A stretch of 64,000 nucleotides of DNA from Gloeopeniophorella convolvens (Eukaryota > Basidiomycota > Agaricomycetes > Russulales): contig WTXD01000007.1 in NCBI GenBank assembly GCA_022496205.1, forward strand, positions 1-64,000, read 5' to 3'. Numbering within the stretch: position 1 is the stretch's first letter; each line of letters opens with the position of its first letter. The position numbers and the translations under genes are program-made. Below, one piece after another: positions 11,433 through 23,185 of this stretch. The notes beneath the pieces are model-generated. The model made no database searches, was not told the origin of the DNA, and saw only the letters and a list, made by a program, of their open reading frames with translations.

Positions 11433-13066
11433 ATGTCGGACAACACCTCATTCGTTCTTCAGCGCATAGGGGAGGTCTCCTATGAACAGCGTCCCATACC
11501 TGAGAGTACGCCCTCTATCGCGGTATCCAGCATACTTCATCCTGAATTCCCACACAGTCCGTCACGATGAGGTCCTCGTCGAGGTGAAGAAGACAGGTGA
11601 GCTTCCAACCTTCGCGGTGTGCGACGACATAAACATACGCTCTTCCCCAGGGATTTGTGGATCGGATGTATGTCCATCATCTCCAGTACCTGCGATCTCT
11701 GGCTCATGAAATGAATTACGACAGGTGCATTATCTCGTGCATGGCCGTATCGGAGATTTCGTGGTGAAGAACCCCATGGTACGCATCGTGTCAGTCTGAC
11801 GTGGCTTTCCTGATCTGTCGTGGATAAGGTCCTAGGCCACGAATCATCCGGCGTGGTGTTCAAAGGTAGATCAAGACGGATTTTACCGGTTGAAGTGTCT
11901 GAAAACACTCTTCTCAGTTGGTGCTAGCGTAAAAACTGTCAAGCCGGGCGATCGTGTGGCTATGGAACCCGGTGTCTCCTGCCGCAGGTGCGAGGCCTGC
12001 AGGACTGGCCGTTACCAGGTTTGTGGATCTGCGTGGTATCCTCGCTCTGGTCCTCACGGTCGAGAAGCTCTGCCCCGATATGGCATTCGCTGCAACGCCT
12101 CCTTATGACGGTACACTCACTCGTTACTACCGCTTGCCCGAAGACCTCGTATATGCACTTCCCGAGAATCTCACTTTGGAAGATGGTGCTATGGTACTAC
12201 ATTTGCCCTCGCACTTTCAGCCTGGAGCTGACAGATTCTGTTAGATGGAGCCTCTTTCTGTCGGTGTTCACTCCGTCTTCACTCTTGCCAAGTTGCAGCC
12301 GGCTCAGTCCATTGTGGTCTTTGGCTGTGGACCTGTCGGACTTCTTTGCATGGCAGTTGCGAAGGCGCTTGGAGCTGCACGGATCATCGCTGTTGATATT
12401 GTGGACAGTCGCCTCGAATTCGCTAAGTCATACGCCGCGACGGATTCTTTCAAGCCACCGGCTCCTCAAGAAGGCGAATCCAAAATTGCCTTTTCCCAGC
12501 GCTCAGCAGATCTCCTGAAGGCGACGCTCGGTGTCGAGGATCGGGGAGACAAAGCTATCGACGTCGTCATTGACGCTAGTGGCGCTGAAGTTTCCATACA
12601 AACTGGCATCTTCGTCGCCAAGATTGGCGGAACATTCGTCCAAGTTGGTCTCTATCACACTATAGTTTGTTACCACTAACCACATTCTAGGTCGGCATGG
12701 GTCAGCCTGAGGTTGTTGTACCTATCACTTCCTTCCTTGCAAAGAGCTGGTCTTGAAGGGTTCCTTCCGCTATGGTGTATGTTTCATTCACCCAGATTCA
12801 TCGACTGACTCACGCGTCGCGTCAGCCTGGTGATTACCGTCTTGCCATCGCTCTCGCAGCACAAAAGAAAGTGGACTTGAAGCCACTGGTAACCCACCGG
12901 TAAGCCTTAGATCGTGCAGGCCTGCTCTTTCTAACAGTGCTCTAGTTTCAAATTTGAGGACGCCGTCGTTGCATTTGACACGACGAAGAAGGGCAAGTCG
13001 GAAGATGGCAAGGGTCTAATTAAGGCCATCATCTCCGGCCCAGACGTATCTCCCGACGACCTCTAA
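11433..13066 (+). CDS. XYL2: zinc-dependent polyol dehydrogenase (xylitol/sorbitol dehydrogenase type)
   Basis: Medium-chain dehydrogenase that oxidises xylitol or sorbitol with NAD, joining pentose and polyol catabolism. Visible are GICGSDVHYLVHG with the catalytic zinc Cys, LGHESSG, the structural zinc cluster CRRCEACRTGRYQLC, PDMAFAATPPYDGTL, MEPLSVGVHS and the Rossmann motif VVFGCGPVGLLC. The C-terminus has THRFKFEDAVVAFD. Coding is split by about eight introns, with the start at 11433. At about 12743 the expected LAKELVLKGSFRYG is broken: one G is missing, which creates a false stop (AAG AGC TGG TCT TGA). Substrate preference between xylitol, sorbitol and L-arabitol cannot be told by eye, so the symbol is provisional. 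Confidence 0.9.
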
Positions 13067-13707
13067 GACCCACGCAGGGAGATATGGGAGCGTCATTGTT
13101 TGCGGAATCTGTAAGATCTACAAATGCATAGAGCAGAACGAATAAGGGTTGGAGGGTTGCATTATCTGTCCTTGCAAGCTTTCTTTTCTGCAGCGTCGTC
13201 GACGCGTGTCTTTATTGTATACGGTTACTGGCCGTGAACCACATTGAACGAACGTATGTACTTCCCGAGTTACGATCATGTGTGGAAGTTCGAGCGTCGG
13301 ACTACGTGTGCGAGCCAATGATGTGGAGCGCGCTTGGGCGCTGAACCCAATGGCGAGAGCCCAGTGGAATGGAGTGTCGGGCCGAGCCAACGCCTCCAGC
13401 TTTGCTTTCAATCCACCATCTTTCTGTGGAACGACACAATCACACTTGATAGCGACTGTCGACTGCTCAATCGCTTCCTGGAACAAATAGTACCACACGG
13501 GCTCATCCCAGACTCGAACCGTCAGCCCTACGACTCTTTCTTCAAGTTTGCGCGAGCCTCTTTGATCCCGGATCGAGGCTTCCACACCCGCCTAACTGTT
13601 TCTCGATTCACGCGCCTGCCTTCAACTTCCATACACCAATTTTGCCAGTTTCCAGAAGTGGACGTCGACACGTTCACCTCTGTGAAGAGTAATTGTATCC
13701 ACTAAGC
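13067..13707. other. intergenic region
   Basis: Contains overlapping ORFs on both strands (155 residues minus, 123 residues plus) with no recognisable domain. Probably the 3' UTR of the dehydrogenase and the promoter of the next gene. Confidence 0.45.
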
Positions 13708-15148
13708 ATGCCATTCTTTCCACGGAACTGCTTCTACCTTCGTATCTCCGCTTCGTCAGTTCTACCTCTCTATGTGGGCCTCTCGTCGAACCTTAACTAC
13801 TACTGGCTCAACGCGTATATGGTTTATAGGTGTATCTGGATAACCAACATGTAGATTGGATGACTGATCGGGTGCTCCAGCAGGTCGTTGCCGACCTGAG
13901 ACCAAAGTAAGAACCGCACCCCCTCATGCATGCTGTTGTAAACCGAGACCACAGGATTATACCAAAGTTAAGAGGTGAATCCGATACATACATGGGATCT
14001 GGCTCTGCTCCTTCGAATACAAAGAAAGGGACCGTAGATGTTCACAGGGGAGGTGCGCAATGACTCTGCGAGAATCTCCGAGCGTCCTGACTAATTCATC
14101 AAGATACATACCAGTTTGCGTATTTCCTGCGTGAAGCCGAGCCACATTCTGTTTTGGTGAAGGTGCGTTTTCTCCCTGGACTCATCAGCGGCAATTGTAT
14201 CCAACATTCCGTAAGACGAGGAACTTCGTCGTCGATACGAGCAAACCGCCAACGGCGTCTCCAAAAGATGTCGCAGAGCCACAAGGCAGCAGACAGAAGA
14301 AGGGCGCGTCCAAGAAGAGTGGCCGAACTGCGACAAAAAAAGGCAAAAGTCGAAGGAAGTCGACTGCACGAGAGCATGATGAAGATGACTACGGAACGCC
14401 GTCTCAAAGTAGTTCAGAACAATCTGCCAGTGATAATGAAACTCGACGGCAAGGCACGACAAGCGCTAGAAGATCCAAAAGAGCGCGCAAGACAACCCAG
14501 GGGATTCACTTGGAATCTGACGAAACCGGCGATGTCGCGATGGAAGAAGGGCCTCGCGTTTCTCCGCCAGCGACGGCCGGCGCAGACATTGTTGTTAAGG
14601 AGGAAGACGGCGCGCAGCAATCAGCGCCCGCTAGCGGGTCGACAACTTTCATCGAAATTAACGACGACGACGAACCAAAGCCAAAGCTAGCGCTCCAGCT
14701 GAAGTACCAAGGATTCTCAATATTCGGCCGCTGCCTTTGTGTCGTCGTCGAACCGTGGCCGCCGCAGCGTTCTGGGACTCGCGCGCCATCGTTAGCGCCG
14801 TCCACTGCCGCAAGACAGCACAGCATCGCGCCTCCTGAATTTGTACCGAGCGGAGGCGCAGGCCAACGAGCGAAAACCCCACTGTTCCTCCCAGATTTCG
14901 ACGATGAGCCGACAGACTTCGGTCCATCCAGGCTGCGTACCTTGCCGCCTGTGCCGCTTTTTCACGACAGTCCTCCAGCCGGTAATGGACATGATAGTGC
15001 TGATGACTCAGGGGACGACGGCGCGTTAATGCAGTTCAGTCAGATGCTAACATCTGCGGGAAGGATGAGCGGGGCAGGGGTCGAAGAGGACGATGAATTC
15101 GATGGGACAGCACTTTTTGCGGACGCAGATGAAGCTAAGGAACTGTGA
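13708..15148 (+). CDS. uncharacterised protein, structured N-terminus and acidic/basic disordered tail
   Basis: I do not recognise the family. Splicing gives a compact N-terminal region of about 110 residues: MPFFPRNCFYLRISASS, then VYLDNQHVDWMTDRVLQQV, ADLRPKIIPKLRGESDTY, and DTYQFAYFLREAEPHSVLVK with TRNFVVDT. The first exon is 13708-13758, the second starts at 13830, and each join keeps frame with an AG acceptor. The rest is disordered: a Lys/Ser/Arg-rich stretch of nuclear-signal type (KKGASKKSGRTATKKGKSRRK), a Pro-rich stretch, a short hydrophobic block (YQGFSIFGRCLCVVVEPWPP), and an acidic end with FDGTALF. The pattern suggests a nuclear or chromatin protein, by inference only. It converges on the EF-G2 gene, 63 bp apart. 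Confidence 0.7.
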
Positions 15149-15211
15149 GATGATATCTAGTAGTACTTGTTCTATGTGGTACGGATATTCATAAGGATGG
15201 TTCCGGCTAGT

Positions 15212-17763
15212 CTAAGCTCGCCCGATCTCCCTCAGTATCTCTGCCTCTCGCACTGCATGAACTATCCGGAACCCAGCAGCGACCATATCGAATTGTCCGT
15301 GACCCCCGGATAGCGCGCGAAGACGTGTGGAATAGTCCAACATCTGGCTGAGAGGCGCCACAGCGTGAACCGGGCGTTTGACCCGAATTGCTTGACCATC
15401 CTCGCTTGGAGAGGACATGGTAGATGGCGACAGCCATTTCGGAGGGACGTAAACACCTTCTTGACTGAACGATGTTGAGGGGTTCTCGTCCGATGAGCTA
15501 GACTCGGCAAGGTCGAAGATTTCTCCGCCATGCTCGACAATGTCCTTCATAACCTTCCCAAGCACATCTGAACCTACGGAGACCCGAATGCGAATAAAGG
15601 GCTCCATCAAAGGACCCCTACCTCTCTTCTTGATGTATTTGCGCAGGATGAAGGCGCTAGCACCGCTCAAAATGGAGGGAGGTGCATCCGGCGGGGCATG
15701 GAAGGTGGCAACTTCAATGCATGTTCGTGACAGCGGCAGAGATGTGTGAGGAGAGCTGGACAGAGTGCTGGCTATACCTCGGGACAGGTGGGCCCATGGG
15801 TCCTGGTCGTCGTGGAAAGCTTCAGGGCTGGGTAGTGGTTGACCATCGTCTCGTAACACAAGGTTGTCATCCCAGGTTACATCACCAGCCTCATCGTCGA
15901 GAAGTGGCCGTAATGAGAAGGTGACGGAGGCAGTGACATTCCTGCCTCCTACATTCGCTGCCCAGTCGGTACTAGATGGCGTTGTCTCTTGAAGTCCGAT
16001 GCTCTCCCGGTAGGCGACGCGTCTCGGGCCGAATTCGCACTTGGCCTTCCATTCGTCTTTGAGCCGCCCTTCAACGATCTCAAGATGGAGCGCGCCGAGT
16101 CCGTGCACCAGCAATTGACCCTCATTTGTTTCCACGCGTACAGATGGGTCAGTCCGCATCAGGGAGTTCAGAGCCTCCTCGACAGGCTCTAGATCGGCGT
16201 GGGACTGTGGGATGACAGATGCGGACATTACTGTCGGGGGAGGTGTGATGCCAAGGAACGGGGAGGAATCTTTGGAGCGACCTTGAGTTGACACCAAGGT
16301 GTCACCAGTTCGAGTGTGCTTTAGTCCGAGAACTACGCCCACGGAGCCGAATGGCAATTCTTCCACCTCCTCTGCCTCCGAAGCGTACAAAAGTAACAGC
16401 TTAGAAGCCCTTTCCTTGACACCTCGAGTACTATTGATGAGAACGCTCTGTTGCGTCAACTTGCCTAATACAGTGTCAAACGCTTTCGCCTTGCGTGTGA
16501 AAGGTGTGGCGGGGTGACTGACCTGAGTAAACCCTCACGAATGTCATCCAGCCGCGCTTTTTATCCCAGGAGACTTTCCACGCTAGAAGTCGAACTGACG
16601 GCACTGAGATGTGCATCTTGTCTGACACATCTAGAGGAGAAGCGAGTAGTTCTCCTACATAGTCCATGATCATCTCAGTGCCTATGTGGCCGACTGCTGA
16701 ACCACAAAGCACGGGTAGTATGTCAGAATTCAGGGTGGCAGACCGAAGGGTGGGCATGACTTGAGGAGTAGCGACAGTGAGATATGCCGAAGGGTGGGCT
16801 GGAAGTTCGAGTAGATGCTCCATAAAATCATTGGAAAACATGGCCAAACTTTCCAGAAGGGCTGTGCGGGCAGGTACTAGGTGAGAGATAAGAGGATGAC
16901 TTGGAGGCAAGAGCCCAGATTCGCCAATTTCCTCCACATTGGTAGGCAGCGCGTGTCTTGACGAAGATCCATCGGGTGACCACCGCCAAAGTTCCCATTT
17001 GACAAGATCCACGATACCTTGAATCCCAGGTTCACCCCTCGAGTAATCTTGGACTTCGAAGGATGCCACAGGAAGAGCCAGAGTCACTGGCTTTGGGTGA
17101 ATACGATGTGCCAGCGTAGACAACAGTGATGAATGGAAAGAGGCGCCCGGTCGGTCCAGCTTGTTGAGGACGAGAATACGACTGGGCACACCATATCTTA
17201 TGCGTGCACAGAGTTAGCGAGCGAGGAAGGTGGTGGGGGGCTGCTTACCTGCTCACCTGTCCAATTGTTGCCAAACGCCTTTGGTCTGTGCTTCCACTCC
17301 TTCGACAGAGTCTATCAATACCACCGCGCCATCAACAACGCGACTTGCGCTTTCGACCTCCATCCCAAAGTCCGCATGGCCCGGTGTGTCGATGAGGTTG
17401 AACATCCAGTCTTTCCATTTGACCGGTATGCTGGCGGACTGAATTGTGATCCCTCTTTCTCGCTCCGCAGGTAGGAAATCGGTGGTTGTGCTTCCGGTAT
17501 CGACGGTACCCGGAGTGGATATGAACGAAGACTTGAGAAGGATGGACTCTGTCAAAGTCGTCTTTCCAGAGTCTGAAGACGGGTGAGTGAGCGGCATGGA
17601 ACGGGGTGGGTGGTCACCCACCGATGTGAGCACAAATGGCCATATTGCGCATTTTGGAAGGAGAGACATGGCTGGTAGAGACATATCTGACAGTTGTGGA
17701 CGAAACCCGACGCGCTTTTCTGGGCGCTGCGAAACGCACAGCAGGGGTTGGCCACCTGGACAT
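15212..17763 (-). CDS. MEF2: mitochondrial elongation factor G2 / ribosome-releasing factor 2
   Basis: GTPase that works with ribosome recycling factor to split mitochondrial ribosomes after termination. The start at 17763 gives an Arg/Ser/Thr-rich, acid-free N-terminus ([18 protein letters not shown]) typical of a mitochondrial presequence. G1 is created by splicing and reads AHIDSGKTT. G2 lies in [14 protein letters not shown]3 is DTPGHADF and G4 is NKLDRPG. Later domains include [18 protein letters not shown] and, in domain [18 protein letters not shown] residues ([12 protein letters not shown]). The C-terminus ends REIGRA at 15212. The domain order and the mitochondrial leader favour EF-G2 over cytosolic EF2. 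Divergent from STE14 with 156 bp between starts. Confidence 0.92.
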
Positions 17764-17919
17764 CCAGGCGGTCGTCGGGCGGTGGTTAGCTCGGAGCGCA
17801 AGAGACGCGAACACCGGGCCGGCTGTTTCAAGTCTTGATCCACGCGTCCGACATGCAGATGATGATGCCGCCCACCGTTATTGTTCACCGTCTCGTTCCC
17901 CTTTCCTGCCTCTCTCATC
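17764..17919. promoter_or_regulatory. short bidirectional promoter, MEF2/STE14
   Basis: Only 156 bases separate the two divergent start codons. The STE14 side carries a CT-rich leader (tctcgttcccctttcctgcctctctcatc). Any promoter elements and both 5' UTRs must lie within this space or inside the genes. Confidence 0.55.
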
Positions 17920-18932
17920 ATGGCAGCACCTCGCATAGATACCCCAGGTAACTATTCAGAGGCCTTTGAGCGGCGTCTACGAGAGAGGGAGGCCACGCGC
18001 GGTAGACCACTCGAAACTATGCCACAGCTCAGCAATGCTCAGCCTCACGGAAACATCTCAGATACACCGTTGGCAGCTTCTACGATCTCATTTCTCCTCG
18101 GCTCTGTCTTTGCAAGTGGAACTCTCATCCTTGTCTGCGGAGGCTCTACTCGCTTCTGGTTCACTACACCCCAATTCGGCTTCTTCACCGCGGCCTGGGC
18201 AGCTTTCCATTGGGGAGAGTATGCTGTCACTGCAGGCTGGAACAGAGGGAAGCTTAGCGTCGATTGTACGTGATATTTTCGCGCCATATCGAGAGCGTGT
18301 CTAAGGGTTTCGTAGCCTTCCTTCTTGACAACGGGCGAATGTATCATCTCGCGAACGGCCTCGCATTGACAGAGTACCTGGTGACCCTGTACTTCAAACC
18401 ATCACTCAAGTCATTTCCACACGCATCTCCTCTTGGTAAGTCGGCCAACTTATCGCTCGGGTCATAGCTCACCTCGACCGCAGGTGCGACTCTAGTCATT
18501 TTCGGGCAATTCCTCCGATCTGCCGCCATGATCAAGGCTGCGTCCAATTTCTCTCATTCCCTGGCGTTCCAAAAACTCGCAGGTCATCGGCTAGTGACAG
18601 ACGGAATATACGCGTCAGTATATTCAGTGTTAATTTAGTCGCTAGTCTGAAGCGGATTTGCAGCTGGTCTAGGCATCCCTCCTACACAGGATTCTTCTAT
18701 TGGGCATTAGGAACACAACTCGTCCTGCAGAACCCGCTATCTTTCAGCATATACTTGGCGCTCCTGATGAAGTTCTTTTCGTCACGCATTCAAAGTCAGT
18801 AAATTCCCCTTCCTATGGTTACAGACGCTGAAACCCGCTTTAGCTGAGGAGCGCGCTCTCATTACATTCTTTGGTGATGACTATATATCTTACCGACGAC
18901 GCGTGGGGACAAAGATACCTTTCATACCCTAG
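17920..18932 (+). CDS. STE14: protein-S-isoprenylcysteine O-methyltransferase (ICMT)
   Basis: Methylates the C-terminal prenylated cysteine of CaaX proteins such as Ras, Rho and mating pheromones, in the ER membrane. Several hydrophobic spans are visible ([36 protein letters not shown]). The ICMT signature follows: LVTDGIYA, then [22 protein letters not shown], then [20 protein letters not shown], ending KIPFIP. The RHPSY and ERAL-FG-Y-Y motifs bind the cofactor and substrate in this family. Four or five short introns interrupt the gene; one near 18618-18668 brings the RHPSY exon into frame. Length of about 270 residues is slightly above the yeast protein. Basidiomycete a-type pheromones need this enzyme, though nothing here links it to a mating locus. 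Confidence 0.92.
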
Positions 18933-19084
18933 CCCGTTCTAGTTCGGTGATGTTTATGTTCAGTGTGATGATGTGCATGAATGCATGAGCATGTTGTCAT
19001 AAGGCACAGTACACGACAAAAAGCATGCGGGTTTTGATATAGAATGCGACGCCCCCAAGTGCCGACGCAGCCTCGGAGTCCTAT

Positions 19085-19820
19085 CTACTCTTGGATGATC
19101 GTGGTCTTCTCGGAGACATAGATACCATCCAAGAATTTGCGGATATCCTTGTTCCGCACACGGCAGATTCCCTGGATAGATGCGGCTTAAAACGACGTTA
19201 AAAGGGTAAGTCGAACTCCCGGCGACTGTGACAACGCACCCGACTGTGAAACATGCTCAATATCCGGGCCCTCAAGGATCAGCTCATCTTTCTGTGCCTT
19301 GCTCTCGTATACTGTCACACCCTCCAACATATCAACGTGCCGCACAGTCTGAGTAAATGCGAAGATGTGAGTAGGAAGGATAGCATTATGCAACAATGCT
19401 CCACACCTTCTCGCCCAAGAAGTTCCTGATCTCAAGTTTGCGGCCATCGTCCTGGATGATGCAATTGATGGGGAAATGGGCGTACACCGCACGCATCTTG
19501 TAGAGGAAGCCCTACACAGACTTGTGAGGAACGAGATATGCTAGGCATAGAACCGATTCAACCTTCGTTACTCCTGTGATCATGTTGAGGATGAGGGACT
19601 TTATCGTCCGGAGGCAGGCAACGTGCTTCCGGTTGCCCTGCCAGACTGCAAGGGTGACCTTGTTGGCCTTGCCCTTGATCAGACGAATGTCCATGTTGAC
19701 ATGACGGATATTCTTTGTGAGGGTCCCCCGAGATCCAGTAACTGCAATGACACGCGACTTGACGGAGACGGTGACACCCTCGGGGATTTCAAGCTCTTCG
19801 GTTTGGAGAACGTCGCGCAT
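19085..19820 (-). CDS. RPL9: 60S ribosomal protein L9 (uL6)
   Basis: Component of the large cytosolic ribosomal subunit. The start at 19820 reads [20 protein letters not shown], in line with other fungal uL6 proteins. Conserved blocks follow: [88 protein letters not shown], and [21 protein letters not shown], ending IIQE at 19085. About 190 residues, with three coding introns. A splice acceptor (cgcag) abuts the start codon, so a 5' UTR intron of about 157 nt (donor near 19977) is likely, as is common in ribosomal protein genes. Confidence 0.97.
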
Positions 19821-20314
19821 CTGCGGGACAAACCATTGTCAACGTCCTGTGGTACACATGGCATCCAAGGCGGGAGGGGTGCATCCATCACGCAGCGCCG
19901 GGAATCCAGCCAAAAATCCAAAACCATCCGTCACGAGTCCCATCCACAAGCATCTCTCGATAAAATGGCGTACTCACCTTGAGATATGAGGTCTTGAGGT
20001 TGTCCGCAACGGCGACGAGGCTTTCTTGTTGTGGAATGAAAGCGCTGTGGTGCGAATTGGGTTTGCCGGTCGGAGCTCAAAATCATCTTGACTAAGCGGA
20101 GCTTGGGCGCCACGATTCCTCCACTCGTTTCTTCCGACCACCATCATCATCGCAGGACGTGTCGTGAGCTGCGCTTTACCGCCAGTTAGGACCACTCAAT
20201 TTTGCGCGGCATATTCGTAAAGCTCCAGCGGTATTCCCTGCAGTTATCCCTGCACTCTATCCGTAAGGTCATCTGCCCAGACGTTCCCTCGAGCGTTTGA
20301 GTTATTTCTGCAAA
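19821..20314. promoter_or_regulatory. RPL9/PCF11 divergent promoter with RPL9 leader intron
   Basis: Lies between two divergent starts, 494 bp apart. The RPL9 half contains a probable leader intron (19821-19977, minus strand, gtgagt donor and cgcag acceptor). No defined operator was recognised. Confidence 0.5.
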
Positions 20315-22831
20315 ATGTCAATGTATCCTCAGCATCAGGCTTACAGCCAACCCCCGTTCCCGCATGCTTATCCATCTCAGACGCCCTCATATGCGCTACC
20401 TTCTTCGTCGTCCACCTACCCGGTTGATCCCGGGACATTTCGGCGCGATTACACAGCCAGGCTGGCAGAACTGACAGTCAACTCGCGCCCGATAATCCAA
20501 GGATTGTCAATGTATGCGCATGACTTTTCCAGATGGGCGGATGTCGTCACACAATGCATCGAAGCACATATTCGGAGGGTGAGTGATCCATTCTCATCTA
20601 TTTGTCAGTCTTTCGAGGCACAAGAAAGAGTGTCCATCCGAGCGACGGGTTGAACGATTGGACCTAGTGTCTACGGACCGTTATCTTGTTGCCTGTCCCT
20701 TGTACATGTATCTTGTAGTCACTACATTTTACACATGAGAGGAGACAAGAAAAATTGCCCTTGGTCGGGGCCATCTTCCCCGTTCGCGCGGCGGTTGGGG
20801 ATGGCTAGACTGCTCTCTCTTGATCTCCCCATGGCCGTGTTCTTGTCGACGACGATGCTACTAGGTTGCTGACTCATCTTCACTTCCATTTTAGGTCCCT
20901 CCGTGGATGAAGCTCCCAGCGTTTTACCTCGTTGATGCGCTGTCAAAGAATGTGTTTGAGCCATATGCCGGTCATTTTGCTTCGGTCGTGGCACCACTGT
21001 TTCTCGAGTCTTACCAACAGGTTGACCAACAAACTCGTGGCAAGATGGAAGAAATGCTGTTGACATGGCGGACTGGTGCACCCAACGGGAGGGAGCTCTT
21101 TGGCGTTGGGCCTCAAGTCGCCATTGAACGTGGGGTCTGGCCGTCGAACATGGGGCAAAGTGTGAGTGACTAGTCACCTTTCGAGGACACTGTTAGCTGA
21201 TGAGCGTCAGTCACCGCACCCTGTTAATTCGCTTGTCTCAAAGTCGCAAGTCCTCAGCGAGCTGGAGTTCGCCCTAAGCCAGAAAGAACGTTCTCTGCAA
21301 AGTAACCCATACGATGCCATTGCGCAAAACCACATCAACGTTCTATCACAGGTGGGTCTCCCCGACGCACCGTCCACTCCTGACTAAGCAATGCCTCAGC
21401 TACGCAAGCTGGTCGAGACGGGCGTTTCCCAAGATGAACTTGCTCAGATCCTCACGCAACTGCGCAGTCTTGTTCGACTACCGACTGCGAATCCAGCTCC
21501 CCTTCCCAACCCTCCCCCTGCCAAATATGCGTCTGCCGTACCGTACTCGTCTTCCTCTACGTATCATCAGCCTGTTGCCCCTCCTGGCCCTTCGGTAGTT
21601 CAGCCACAGTACGCACAAGCCCTTCCCTCGATCTTCGCAAATGTTGCACAGCAGCTTCAAAGATCGGATATGTCACAGCCGCCAGTAGCGAACCTTCCCG
21701 CCGTGAACCCTACCCCGCCTGCGATTCCCAGTATTTCTGGCCTTTACGAAGTCCTTGTCAAGGCTGGAGTGGTGCCTGCTACGTCTGCGCCCGCCGGCAC
21801 CGACTCATCAGCCCAGCCCGTAGACGAGAATAGTATGCAAGACCAAGATATGAAACCCCCAGTAACACAACAAGGGAAGATGCACGCGCATACTGGAAGG
21901 TTATTCTAGCTGAAGACGTCAAGTTCTCAAGTGCAGAGATCAGCCGGTATGATAGTCCCCTTTCTTGTACACTATCACAAACTCACTCATTGCAGGCACC
22001 GTCCAAATATGGTGCACAACCTTTACGATCGCATGCCAGTCCAATGTAAGCAATGTGGCCTTCGGTTTCCCGATACGGTACAGGGAAAGAAAACGATGCA
22101 AGAGCATCTTGACACGCATTTTCGACAAAACCGTAAGGCTTCTCAGAGCGTGGGTCGCGGCTATAGCCGCAGTTGGTTCCTTGGTGTTGAGGTGAGTTGT
22201 GCGATTTCGGGGGCGGTAGGTCGAGGTTGACACTGATTTGTGCAGGATTGGGTCCATGATTCACCTTACAGTAGCGGCGAAAAAAATGCGGGGCCGTCGT
22301 CACGTCCGTCGAATGCCAAGGCTGTTGCGGCTGCAGAGAGTGCCAAACGTGATGCTGAGCTTCGAGCACGAGCTGTTGTCGTTCCGCCTGGAGATGAGGC
22401 GAAGCACATAGCATGCCCAATCTGTAAGGAGGCGTTTAAGTCTGAATTCAACGAGGATGACGAGGAATGGGTATGGAAGAATGCGTTGAAGTTTGACAAC
22501 AAGGTACGCATATTGAAAACTTGGCTTCAATACTCGCCGCTAAGCGCCTTTTTTGCACATACAGATATATCACGCAACATGCCATGCGGAGGCTCTGACT
22601 AGCAGTGGTACACTTACAGCTCGTTTGCGTCAAAGCTTCACAGGCAGCCGCTCTGGGACACCTGATGCCCCACCGTCGCGTGCCACACCCCCGCGGATTG
22701 GCAAAGTCAATGAGTCACCGTCCCCTACTTCCAAGTCCGGCACGAAACGCAAAGTAGAGGCTAACAGCGTGGAAGATCGACCCGGAGGCTCCCCACCACT
22801 GAAGAAGGCTATGATATCTGCATCTGCATGA
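20315..22831 (+). CDS. PCF11: Pcf11-type mRNA cleavage and polyadenylation factor
   Basis: Subunit of cleavage factor IA/CFII that couples 3'-end cleavage to RNA polymerase II termination. The first region (FRRDYTARLAELTVNSRPIIQGLSMYAHD, then VVTQCIEAHIRR, PPWMKLPAFYLVDALSKNV) is a CTD-interaction domain. A Pro/Ser-rich middle follows. Two Zn-binding motifs flank the Clp1-binding region: CKQCGLRFPD with a following H and TH, and CPICKEAFKSEF followed by H-x3-C in IYHATCHAEA. Between them is WFLGVEDWV, close to the usual WxxxEEW region. The tail is basic and disordered (TKSGTKRKVEA-type). The ATG at 20315 follows a CT/CA leader; an alternative TTG upstream in the same frame is not expected to be used. 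Confidence 0.93.
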
Positions 22832-23185
22832 TTTTCTCGCATGGCATCGCTTGCATGGTTGGCTTATTCATTCTTATTCATTGGCATTATCTTGCATATG
22901 TATTCTGCACGCAATACCATTTATTCGTCTTGCATCCATTATTGTCCTGGGACGTGAGGTTGTTCCATCGTACTGGTCGTGTCTTTGGGTGGATTGATAG
23001 GCATTGCTACCTGAGGGGCCCCGGATAAAAGCAAGGCTCGTCGGGCCGTGTTATGCACATTTGGGAAAAGGCATTCCCGTTTCGTGCAACCCCGGGCATG
23101 CGTGTGCCTGTTCCTTACTGCCTTCATCCACATCTTCATTTCAGAACCTGGTTCAACCCGAGAGAAAAGACCATTACATCCCCAC
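22832..23185. other. intergenic, PCF11 3' end and SWT1 promoter
   Basis: Head-to-tail spacing of 354 bp. It is T-rich at first (probable PCF11 3' UTR). No gene seen. Confidence 0.5.

Noticed and set aside
10684..11451. 255-residue ORF on the minus strand between MET6 and the dehydrogenase
   Set aside because: No domain, odd composition (many Arg, His, Cys, Trp) and heavy overlap with open plus-strand frames and the dehydrogenase start; looks like chance in GC-rich promoter DNA.
13495..13540. gactcgaacc word that resembles the TpsiC arm of a tRNA
   Set aside because: The flanking bases do not form a T stem, and no D arm, anticodon arm or acceptor pairing is present.
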